Shown: positions 1-5,838 of the stretch, piece after piece
Layout of the letters: the number at the start of each line of letters is the position of its first letter
Position numbering within the stretch: the first letter of the stretch is position 1
Assembly (NCBI GenBank): GCA_002413305.1
Contig: DHWS01000043.1
Span: 1-20,720, forward strand
Length of the DNA: 20,720 nt
Source: Actinobacteria bacterium UBA5176
GTDB lineage: Bacteria; Actinomycetota; UBA4738
Direction of reading: 5' to 3'
The notes under the pieces: model-generated
Seen by the model: the letters and a program-made list of their open reading frames with translations, nothing else
The model's database searches: none
Told to the model about the DNA's origin: nothing
Program-made: the position numbers and the translations under genes

Positions 1-1
1 G

Positions 2-37
2 ACCTACATCGGGACGCTACTCGCAGCAGCCCACTGA
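2..37 (+). pseudogene. 3' end of an unknown gene cut by the insertion sequence
   Basis: In the frame starting at base 2 the window opens with TYIGTLLAAAH and then meets a TGA at 35-37. That stop is the first three bases of the insertion sequence. If the element and one copy of the CAC target repeat are removed, the frame instead runs on into HRR-R and a TGA at 1353-1355. The insertion would therefore have replaced only the last three residues. The fragment is too short to identify. It is a coding call only because the frame is open and the rejoined sequence ends cleanly. Confidence 0.3.
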
Positions 38-62
38 ATCGCCCTGGGAATGGTGGAGGCTC
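35..62 (+). repeat. Left terminal inverted repeat of the IS
   Basis: This 28-bp end pairs with the reverse complement of 1313-1340 with five mismatches, at repeat positions 15, 16, 17, 19 and 25. It begins with TG, as IS3-family ends do. Confidence 0.9.
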
Positions 63-88
63 CATCGCTTGGAAAGGAAGATGGAGCC

Positions 89-416
89 ATGGCAACCAAC
101 ACGTCCCAGAAGAGGTACCCGCCCGAGCTCCGTGAGCGGGCGATCAGTGGTCCACGAGGCCATCGCCACCACCGGTGAGCGCCACGGGGTCATCACCCGG
201 GTGGCCCGCCAGCTCAGCATCGGCACCGAGTCGCTCCGCAACTGGGTCCACCAGTCAGAGGTCGACGCCGGCGCCCGTTCGGGCATCAGCACCGAGGAAC
301 GGCTGCGCGTTGCCCAGCTCGAGCGAGAGGTCCGCGAGCTCCGCCGGGCCAACGAGATCCTGAAGGCCGCGGCAAGTTTCTTCGCGCGGGAGCTCGACCC
401 GCGACTGCCCAAGTAG
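89..416 (+). pseudogene. IS3-family transposase OrfA (helix-turn-helix), frameshifted
   Basis: OrfA of IS3 elements is the DNA-binding part of the transposase. The natural start is the ATG at 89, behind a purine-rich AAGGAAG, giving MATNTSQKRYPPELRERAI. That frame stops at 176-178. The rest of OrfA (VHEAIATTGE... to the TAG at 414-416) lies in another frame from about base 147. IS6110 OrfA reads RYPPELRERAVRMVAE here, so the sequence looks as if two bases were lost near 146-149 (CAG-GA-TGG reduced to CAGTGG). The downstream part has the helix-turn-helix stretch (VARQLSIG-ESLRNWV) and a leucine-zipper-like helix (AQLEREVRELRRANEILK). A continuous frame can be opened only from a TTG at 69, and it lacks the conserved N terminus. 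The cause is either a real inactivating deletion or a sequencing error. Confidence 0.8.
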
Positions 417-1300
417 TGGCGTTCATCCAGGCGCACCGCCGCCGGTGGGGGGTCGAGCCGATCTGCAGGGTCCTGCAGTTCGCCCCCTCCACCTACTACG
501 CCGCCAGGAGCCGGCCGCCCTCGGCCCGGTCCCTGCGCCACGAGGAGCTGAAGATTGAGGTCCGTCGGGTCCGGAGGGAGAACTTCGACGTCTACGGGGC
601 CAAGAAGCTCTGGCGCCAGCTCAACCGGGAGCGCATCGCCGTGGGCCGGGACCAGGTGGCCCGGCTCATGCGTGACCTGGGGAACGAGGGGGCCCGCAGG
701 GGCAGGGTCAAGCGGACCACGTTCCCCGGACCCCTGGCCGCCCGCCCGGCCGACCTGGTGGACCGGGACTTCACCGCCCCGGCCCCCAACCTCCTTTGGG
801 TCGCCGACCTGACGTATGTCTGGACGTGGTCGGGGTTCGTCTACACGGCGTTCATCATCGACGTCTTCGCCCGGCGGATCGTGGGGTGGCGGGTGTCCCG
901 GTCGCTGCGGGCCGAGCTGGCCCTGGACGCCCTGGAGATGGCCATCTGGGCCCGGGCCGGCGACCTGGACGGCCTGGTCCATCACTCGGACAGGGGGGTG
1001 CAGTACCTGGCCATCCGCTACACCGAGCGATTGGCCGAGGCGGGGGCCGTGGCCTCCGTGGGATCCAAGGGCGACAGCTTCGACAACGCCCTGGCCGAGA
1101 CCGTCAACGGCCTGTACAAGACCGAGCTCATCAGCCGCAGGGGCCCGTGGCGAACGATGGATCAGGTCGAGTTGGCCACCGCGGAGTGGGTTCAGTGGTG
1201 GAACGAGCGGAGGCTTCACTCCGCGTGCCGAGACATTCCCCCGGTGGAGTTCGAAGCGGCGTACTATCGGGCGCTGGTCGAGGGAGAGGAGGTCGCGTAA
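416..1300 (+). CDS. IS3-family transposase OrfB, DDE integrase core
   Basis: This is the catalytic part of the IS3 transposase, 294 residues. The DDE triad is visible as D131 (VADLTYV), D192 (HHSDRG) and E228 (DNALAETVNGLYKTEL). The D192-E228 spacing of 35 intervening residues is the family norm. An HTH_21-like segment (VYGAKKLWRQLNRE) precedes the core. It is closely similar to IS6110 OrfB along its length. The frame is -1 relative to OrfA, and the GTG at 416 overlaps the OrfA stop as TAGTG. In IS3 elements OrfB is normally made as an OrfAB fusion by -1 slippage. I see no clear slippery heptamer at the junction, so termination-reinitiation at TAGTG is an alternative. No damage is seen within OrfB. 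Confidence 0.92.
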   Translation: MAFIQAHRRRWGVEPICRVLQFAPSTYYAARSRPPSARSLRHEELKIEVRRVRRENFDVYGAKKLWRQLNRERIAVGRDQVARLMRDLGNEGARRGRVKRTTFPGPLAARPADLVDRDFTAPAPNLLWVADLTYVWTWSGFVYTAFIIDVFARRIVGWRVSRSLRAELALDALEMAIWARAGDLDGLVHHSDRGVQYLAIRYTERLAEAGAVASVGSKGDSFDNALAETVNGLYKTELISRRGPWRTMDQVELATAEWVQWWNERRLHSACRDIPPVEFEAAYYRALVEGEEVA

Positions 1301-1312
1301 ACCCAATCACGC

Positions 1313-1340
1313 GAGTCTCCATCGAACCCAGGGCGATTCA
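1313..1340 (-). repeat. Right terminal inverted repeat of the IS
   Basis: This end is the inverted partner of 35-62, ends in CA, and is followed directly by the CAC target-site copy at 1341-1343. Confidence 0.9.
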
Positions 1341-1456
1341 CACCGACGCCGTTGATGTTCGCATGCGACCCGAGAACACCTCCTTCAGGAAGCCGCCGGT
1401 CGTGGCACCCGAAGGGAGATGTTGTCTAACCTTCTCACGTGATAGAGGGGAATTCA

Positions 1457-1855
1457 ATGGCTGGCATTCCGCTACCGAAGGGCTACCACAGCGTCAACCC
1501 CTACATCCTCGTCGCTGGAGTGGAGCCCCTGATCGAGTTCCTGGCCACCGTTTTCGGCGGCAAAGAAGACGGGGAGCGGGAGCTGACATCGGATGGCCGG
1601 ATCGGGCACGCCAGCGTGCGTATCGGTGACTCGGTGGTGATGCTCAGTGAAGCGAGCGAGGCTTATCCTGCGCGACCGTGCGTGCTCTTCGCCTACACGG
1701 ATGATGTCGATGTGACCTATCGCGCCGCCCTGGTGGCAGGGGCTACCGCAATCCTGGAGCCGACCAACCAGCCCTGGGGCGATCGTGTCGGAGGATTCCA
1801 TGATCCATTCGACAATCGCTGGTGGGTCGCTGCTCACCTCACTGAGTTCGCTTGA
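1457..1855 (+). CDS. VOC (glyoxalase/bleomycin-resistance fold), PhnB-like protein
   Basis: The protein is 132 residues with the beta-alpha-beta-beta-beta repeats of the vicinal-oxygen-chelate fold. It starts KGYHSVNPYILV and ends HDPFDNRWWVAAH, the C-terminal signature of PhnB-like members. These are small cytoplasmic proteins, usually dimers. Their substrates range from methylglyoxal to antibiotics and cannot be told from sequence here. The ATG at 1457 is preferred because AGAGGGG lies about 7 bases upstream; a GTG at 1439 would add six residues and override that site. The gene sits 116 bp past the insertion sequence and is convergent with the nitroreductase. Its codons are visibly less GC-rich at third positions (GCT, GCA, GAT, CCA, GGA) than those of the genes that follow, so it may have come in by transfer. 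Confidence 0.85.
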   Translation: MAGIPLPKGYHSVNPYILVAGVEPLIEFLATVFGGKEDGERELTSDGRIGHASVRIGDSVVMLSEASEAYPARPCVLFAYTDDVDVTYRAALVAGATAILEPTNQPWGDRVGGFHDPFDNRWWVAAHLTEFA

Positions 1856-1940
1856 TGCCACTGAACGGTTCTTCTGCACCGACCGAACAAGGAACATCGG
1901 TGAACGCTTGCACACGCCAGCGTGCTGACCCCCGAGCGAC

Positions 1941-2588
1941 TCAGGCCTTCGGCTTGCGGTTTCCCCAGCGGTCGTAATGCACGACCTTTTCGACGGGCTT
2001 GCGTGTCGTGGGGCCGTACCGGCCCTTCGGCCAGCCCACGGGGATCACCGCGCAGGGCTGGACGTTCAGCGGGAGGCCGAGTGCGCGGCGGGCCTGGAAC
2101 ACCGACCACAGGGGCAGGGTCGTGAGCGCCGCGCCAAGCCCTTCGGCCCGGCAGGCGAGCAGGAAGTTCTGGATCGCCGGGTAGATCGAGCCGTAGTGAG
2201 ATGAGCCGCCGGTCGGGAACACCGAGAAGAAACGAGGAGCGAGGCCGCGGAGACACGGCACCACCAGGACCGGCACCTCTTCGAAATGATCGACCTGCCA
2301 TTGCACCGCATCGATGACCCGCAGCATCTTGGCGTCGCTGCCCACCCGTCGGCGGCCGAGGCTGCCGTAGATGCTCCACGCCTGCCGGTAGAACCTCGCC
2401 AGCTTGCGTTTCACCTCGGGATCGCGGACGACGATCCACGCCCAGTTCTGCGCGTTGCTGCCGGTGGGCGCCTTCAGGGCGAGCTCGATGCACCGGAGGA
2501 GCACCTCGTCGTCGACCGGGTCGGGCTTCAGGCGGCGGATGGCGCGCTGGGTCTGCATCGCCTCCTGGAGCGGCATGTCCAGTCCCAT
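1941..2588 (-). CDS. Nitroreductase-family FMN oxidoreductase
   Basis: The protein is 215 residues, normal for a single-domain nitroreductase. The FMN-phosphate binding start (TQRAIRRLKPDPV, residues 13-25), the APTGSNAQNWAW segment (40-51) and the late GLGAALTTLPLW segment are all present in the expected order. Members are cytoplasmic homodimers that reduce nitro groups, quinones, enones or flavins with NAD(P)H. The substrate here is unknown. Two ATGs are possible: 2588, with a TAGTGT -10-like box seven bases upstream, which would give a leaderless mRNA; and 2576, with GGGGATGGG as a ribosome site. The gene diverges from the luciferase-like/UbiA fusion across only 58 bp, so the two may be co-regulated. 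Confidence 0.87.
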   Translation of the reverse strand: MGLDMPLQEAMQTQRAIRRLKPDPVDDEVLLRCIELALKAPTGSNAQNWAWIVVRDPEVKRKLARFYRQAWSIYGSLGRRRVGSDAKMLRVIDAVQWQVDHFEEVPVLVVPCLRGLAPRFFSVFPTGGSSHYGSIYPAIQNFLLACRAEGLGAALTTLPLWSVFQARRALGLPLNVQPCAVIPVGWPKGRYGPTTRKPVEKVVHYDRWGNRKPKA

Positions 2589-2595
2589 CCCCAGG

Positions 2596-2601
2596 ACACT
2601 A
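2596..2601 (-). promoter_or_regulatory. -10-like box for the nitroreductase gene
   Basis: On the minus strand this reads TAGTGT and ends seven bases before the ATG at 2588, the right distance for transcription to begin at the start codon. No convincing -35 box was found. Confidence 0.4.
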
Positions 2602-2631
2602 CTCGACAGGGCCCCGAACGTGCGGCGCGGC

Positions 2632-2637
2632 TAGCAT
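2632..2637 (+). promoter_or_regulatory. -10-like box for the LLM-UbiA gene
   Basis: TAGCAT ends nine bases before the ATG at 2647. There is no Shine-Dalgarno sequence between it and the ATG, which suggests a leaderless or nearly leaderless transcript. A TCGACA at 2603-2608 resembles a -35 box, but 23 bases of spacing is too long. Confidence 0.42.
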
Positions 2638-2646
2638 TGCGACCAT

Positions 2647-4644
2647 ATGGCGGATCTGGCTCGTCCGGTCGGACTGGGACTGGCGGCTCGCGGGGAGGTC
2701 GCCCGGGTCGTCCGGTGGGCCGACGTCGCCCGCCGCGAGGGCCTGGATTCGGTCTGGATCCACGACTCCTACTTCGAACGCGACGCCGTGACCTACGCCA
2801 GCGCCATCGCCTCGCAGGTCCCCGACATCCGCGTGGCGATGGGCGCGCTGAACCCGTTCACCCGCCACCGAGTGCTGCTGGCCATGACGGTGAGCGCGAT
2901 CGACGACATGGCTCCCGGCCGCACGATCCTCGGGCTGGGGAGCGCGCTGCCGCTCCGCCTGGCCCAGATGGGCATCCGGTACAACCCGGCCGAGGCCGTC
3001 CATGTCATCTCCGAAGCGATCGACACGCTGCGCGAACTGTGGGCCGGCCGCCGCATCCCGCCGGGCACGCCGAACGTCCCCCCCGTCGAGCCGATGTTCC
3101 CGCCCGTCCATCAAGTCCCGATCTACGTGGCCGGGTACCGGACGCCGATGCTCCGGCTCGCCGGCCAGAAGGGTGACGGGTACCTGTCCCGCCCCCTGGA
3201 GTCGCTGGCGTCGTTCCGGGGCATGGTCCCGAAGGTCCGGCGAGCCTCGGTCGAAGCCGGCCGGCCCGAGGATGCCGTGGACATCGCCGGCTACCTGTTC
3301 ACCTTGGTCGACGAGAGCCGCCGGGAGGCGCTGAACCGCGCGAAGCGCGAACCCTTCGTCATCTACATGATGGCCATCCAAACCGACGTCGCGCTGAACC
3401 GCGCCGGGCTGGACCTCGAGCTTCGAGACCGCATCTTCGGTCTCTGGCGCGCGGAGGACTACCACGAGGCCGCGCAGCTCATCCCCGACGAGATGATGGA
3501 CGCGTTCGTCCTGTGCGGGACGCGGGAGGACGTCGCCGCCCGGGCCTGGGAGTACCACCAGGCCGGCATGAACCTGCCGCTCCTGCAGCCGGTCGTGCAG
3601 GAGGACGATCAGGTGGCCGAGGTCATCGAGGCAGCGGTCGACTACGGGACCGAAGCCGCGCGTGAGCCCGTGCTGGTGGGGGGACACGAAGCGGGGACGA
3701 CCGTTTCGTTCGACGACCGCAGACTCACCACCGGCTCTCGCCTCCGGCGGAGGCTCGCCGCGTGGTACGAGATCGTCCGTCCTTTCTCGTTCACCGCCTC
3801 CACCGTCCCCGTTGCCGCGGCCGGGGCGCTGGCCGCCTTCGAGGGCCGGTTCCACTGGAGCCTGTTCGTGGGGGCGCTGTTCGCCGGCCTCCTGCTGCAC
3901 ATCGGGACGAACGTGATCAACGAGATCTACGACGTCCGCAAGGGCATCGACACGATCACCTCGCCCCGGGCCAGCCACGCCCTGCTGAAGGGCCGGCTCA
4001 CCGAGCGCGAAGCGTTCGCTGTGGCACTGTTCGCCTTCGCCGCGTCGGCCGGGCTCGGTGTGTGGCTGATCGCCGAACGCGGCTGGCCGGTGCTTCTGCT
4101 GGGCCTGGCCGGGCTGGTCGGCGGGGCGGGGTACACGATGCCTCCGCTCCAGTACAAGTTCCGGGCGCTGGGGCTCCCGCTGGTCTTCCTGCTGATGGGC
4201 CCGCTGATGGTGGTCGGCGGGTACTACGTGGTCACGGGGACCTTCGCCTGGCGGGCCGTGGTGCTCAGCCTGCCGGTCGGCCTGCTGGTGGCGGCGATCC
4301 TGCACGGGAACGAATGGCGCGACATCAGCGACGACGCCCGCGCCGGGATCGCCACGTTCTCGATCAAGGCCGGGCGGCGCGCCGCTCACATCGGGTACGT
4401 CTCGCTGGTGGTCGGGGCCTACGTGGCGCTCTCGATGGCCGTCGCGACGAAGGCCCTCCCCCCGCTGGCGCTGCTGGCCATGCTCTCCCTCCCCCTGCTG
4501 GTCCGGCAGATCCGTTCGTCCGAGCTCGGCGCCTCCGGGCAGCAGCGGGCGATCGCCATGATCGACCTCCAGACCGCGCAGCTCCACGCCCTGTTCGGCG
4601 GGCTGCTGGTGCTGGGCGTGGCCCTGGCGGCGACCGTCCGGTGA
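2647..4644 (+). CDS. Fusion: luciferase-like (LLM, possibly F420-dependent) oxidoreductase + UbiA prenyltransferase
   Basis: One 665-residue frame holds two enzymes. Residues about 1-345 are a luciferase-like monooxygenase-family TIM barrel (VGLGLAARGEVARVVRWADV..., DDMAPGRTILGLGSA, PIYVAGYRTPMLRLAGQKGDGYL). Its closest type is the Mer-like group, many of which use F420. Residues about 370-665 are an integral-membrane UbiA prenyltransferase of MenA style with around eight hydrophobic segments. Motif 1 is N425-E-I-Y-D429...D435, and motif 2 is N555-E-W-R-D559...D563 followed by AGIATFSIKAG. These Asp-rich motifs hold the Mg-diphosphate of the prenyl donor. Motif 1 has Glu where Asp is usual. 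The linker (346-370) is continuous with no sign of a frameshift. Stand-alone versions of both domains are common; the fusion is unusual. The likely role is prenylation of an aromatic or quinone-type acceptor at the membrane coupled to a redox step; the substrate is unknown. Confidence 0.88.
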   Translation: MADLARPVGLGLAARGEVARVVRWADVARREGLDSVWIHDSYFERDAVTYASAIASQVPDIRVAMGALNPFTRHRVLLAMTVSAIDDMAPGRTILGLGSALPLRLAQMGIRYNPAEAVHVISEAIDTLRELWAGRRIPPGTPNVPPVEPMFPPVHQVPIYVAGYRTPMLRLAGQKGDGYLSRPLESLASFRGMVPKVRRASVEAGRPEDAVDIAGYLFTLVDESRREALNRAKREPFVIYMMAIQTDVALNRAGLDLELRDRIFGLWRAEDYHEAAQLIPDEMMDAFVLCGTREDVAARAWEYHQAGMNLPLLQPVVQEDDQVAEVIEAAVDYGTEAAREPVLVGGHEAGTTVSFDDRRLTTGSRLRRRLAAWYEIVRPFSFTASTVPVAAAGALAAFEGRFHWSLFVGALFAGLLLHIGTNVINEIYDVRKGIDTITSPRASHALLKGRLTEREAFAVALFAFAASAGLGVWLIAERGWPVLLLGLAGLVGGAGYTMPPLQYKFRALGLPLVFLLMGPLMVVGGYYVVTGTFAWRAVVLSLPVGLLVAAILHGNEWRDISDDARAGIATFSIKAGRRAAHIGYVSLVVGAYVALSMAVATKALPPLALLAMLSLPLLVRQIRSSELGASGQQRAIAMIDLQTAQLHALFGGLLVLGVALAATVR

Positions 4645-5279
4645 TCGCGGAAGGACACCGGCGTGACCCGCTGTTGGCGGCGGGGCTCGCTCTCGCCTAC
4701 GGCGCGTTCGCCCACACGTTCCTCGGCGACCGCGAGCGGTTCTGGCAGCGGATGACGTCGGCGGGAACCGTCCTGGGCACACTGGCCCTGGTGAGCGAAC
4801 GCGACCTCCGCCGAGACATCCGGATCCGCAAGAAGGACATCGGGCTGGGGCTGGCCGCCGCGGCCGGCCTGTACGGCGTCTTCCAGGCGGGGGACCGGCT
4901 GGCCCGGAAGCTGCTGCCCACCGGAGGGGACGACATCGGCGAGATCTACGCGCTCGACCGGCTCCGCCCGAAGCCGGAGATCGCCGCCCGGCTGGCGCTG
5001 GTCATCGGCCCGGCGGAGGAGCTCTTCTGGCGGGGGTTCGTCCAGCGGCGCCTGCAGCGAACCCGGCTGGGAAGGTGGAAGGGCGCGGCCGCCGCGGCCG
5101 CCGCCTACGGCGGAGCGCACGTGGTAACCGGGAACCTCACGCTGACCGGTGCGGCGGGCGTCGCAGGCGCCTACTGGTCCGCGCTCGCCGCGGCCGGCAT
5201 GCCGATGGGCGCCCTGATCGTCAGCCACGTCGCCTGGGACGTGTGGATCTTCCTGGTTGCGCCCACCGCCCCGCGCTGA
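4641..5279 (+). CDS. CPBP-family intramembrane protease-like protein
   Basis: The protein is 212 residues, with hydrophobic segments and all three motifs of the CPBP (CAAX protease/bacteriocin-processing, Abi) family: E126-E127...R131 (PAEELFWRGF), H160 (YGGAH) and H196/D200 (SHVAWDVW). The family includes Rce1-type prenyl-CAAX proteases; bacterial members process membrane peptides or act in bacteriocin immunity. The GTG start at 4641 overlaps the upstream stop as GTGA, implying translational coupling to the LLM-UbiA fusion. The residues needed for proteolysis are present. I infer membrane location and a possible link to the prenylation genes, but no substrate is apparent. Confidence 0.83.
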   Translation: MIAEGHRRDPLLAAGLALAYGAFAHTFLGDRERFWQRMTSAGTVLGTLALVSERDLRRDIRIRKKDIGLGLAAAAGLYGVFQAGDRLARKLLPTGGDDIGEIYALDRLRPKPEIAARLALVIGPAEELFWRGFVQRRLQRTRLGRWKGAAAAAAAYGGAHVVTGNLTLTGAAGVAGAYWSALAAAGMPMGALIVSHVAWDVWIFLVAPTAPR

Positions 5280-5281
5280 AC

Positions 5282-5296
5282 AGCACGGTTCGTGCT
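5282..5296 (+). terminator. Terminator-like hairpin after the CPBP gene
   Basis: AGCACG-GTT-CGTGCT forms a perfect 6-bp stem with a 3-base loop, beginning three bases after the TGA of the CPBP gene. There is no T-run after it, so it may be a pause or an RNA-end protecting hairpin rather than a strong terminator. Confidence 0.4.
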
Positions 5297-5304
5297 CCTT
5301 CGGC

Positions 5305-5310
5305 TATCGT
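5305..5310 (+). promoter_or_regulatory. -10-like box before the split-barrel gene
   Basis: TATCGT lies 42 bases before the ATG at 5353, in the only sizeable gap (73 bp) of this run of genes. Unlike the leaderless-looking genes it leaves room for a leader, and a GAGGGAGG ribosome site is present at the expected distance from the ATG. It may be an internal promoter for the second half of the cluster. Confidence 0.35.
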
Positions 5311-5352
5311 CACCAGTGGAAGCAACGCCCGCACCGAGGGAGGCGCACCGCC

Positions 5353-5838
5353 ATGGGAATCCTGCCTCAACCCATCGAGGAATTGCTCGACACCGCGCTG
5401 GTCGGCGAGCTCACCGTCCTGAACGAGCACGGCCGTCCGGTCACGCATCCGCTGATCCCGCTGTACGACGGCCGCCTGATCTACCTCACCTCGAGCATCC
5501 TGTTCAGCAGGAAGCTCGAACACATCAAGGCGAACCCGAAGGTGTCCCTTTCGATCTCCGACCCGAACGCGGTCAGCGTCGAACGGTTCCGGCGAGCCAC
5601 GATCCAGGGCGACGCGATCGTCGACGACGCCGACCTCCACGCCGGCTGGGAGCGGGTGCTCCCCATCTGGCGCAAGAAGGAGCCGGCCATCGACTTCTTC
5701 CTGGGCAAGCGGGTCGCCCTGCCGCTGTTCTTCGAGCGCGGCGTGATCGAGATCGCCCCCCGGCGTGCCTTCCTGTGGGAGGACGGCGACACGTCGAAGG
5801 CTCCGCAGGTGTTCGAGCTGCTGGAGGCGGGACGATGA
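5353..5838 (+). CDS. PPOX-type FMN-binding split-barrel protein
   Basis: The protein is 161 residues. The N-terminal half follows the pyridoxamine-phosphate-oxidase-like split barrel: LVGELTVLNEHGRPVTHPLIPLYDGRL (residues 16-42), a strand-turn-strand (IYLTSSILFSRKLEHIKANPKVSLSI), then the dimer-interface strands (RRATIQGDAIV). Relatives bind FMN or F420 and act as oxidases, quinone or biliverdin reductases, or heme-binding proteins. True PdxH is longer and has other motifs, so vitamin B6 synthesis is unlikely. The ATG at 5353 is chosen for the GAGGGAGG about ten bases upstream. The gene overlaps the next by ATGA, and that next gene itself begins with a related domain, so the two products may form a mixed barrel dimer (inference). 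Confidence 0.83.
   Translation: MGILPQPIEELLDTALVGELTVLNEHGRPVTHPLIPLYDGRLIYLTSSILFSRKLEHIKANPKVSLSISDPNAVSVERFRRATIQGDAIVDDADLHAGWERVLPIWRKKEPAIDFFLGKRVALPLFFERGVIEIAPRRAFLWEDGDTSKAPQVFELLEAGR

Larger units (their letters stand above)
35..1340 (+). mobile_element. IS3-family insertion sequence, IS6110-like, complete ends
   Basis: The element is 1306 bp. Its ends are inverted repeats of 28 bp at 35-62 and 1313-1340. The outer 14 bases, TGAATCGCCCTGGG, match perfectly, and 23 of the 28 positions match overall. It is flanked by a direct repeat CAC at 32-34 and 1341-1343, the short duplication usual for IS3-family insertions. Inside are orfA and orfB in overlapping frames, the standard IS3 arrangement. 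The end sequence (TGAA-CGCCC...GGAG-CTC) and both proteins closely resemble what I recall of IS6110 from Mycobacterium tuberculosis (IS51 subgroup). The ends and transposase catalytic residues look intact, but orfA is frameshifted, so autonomous movement is doubtful. Confidence 0.93.

Noticed and set aside
69..88. TTG at 69 as the start of an intact orfA
   Set aside because: The TTG has no ribosome site, and the residues before VHEA do not match IS3 OrfA. The ATG at 89 gives the expected N terminus in another frame.
2603..2608. TCGACA as a -35 box for the LLM-UbiA gene
   Set aside because: The spacing to the TAGCAT box is 23 bases, too long for a standard promoter.
2599..4782. Long minus-strand open frame opposite the LLM-UbiA gene
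   Set aside because: It is rich in Gly, Arg, Pro, Gln and His with no domain, and mirrors codon structure of the strong plus-strand gene; GC-rich antisense frames stay open by chance.
5353..5838. PdxH (vitamin B6 synthesis)
   Set aside because: It is shorter than PdxH and lacks its pyridoxal-phosphate motifs; the context is prenyltransferase and redox genes.
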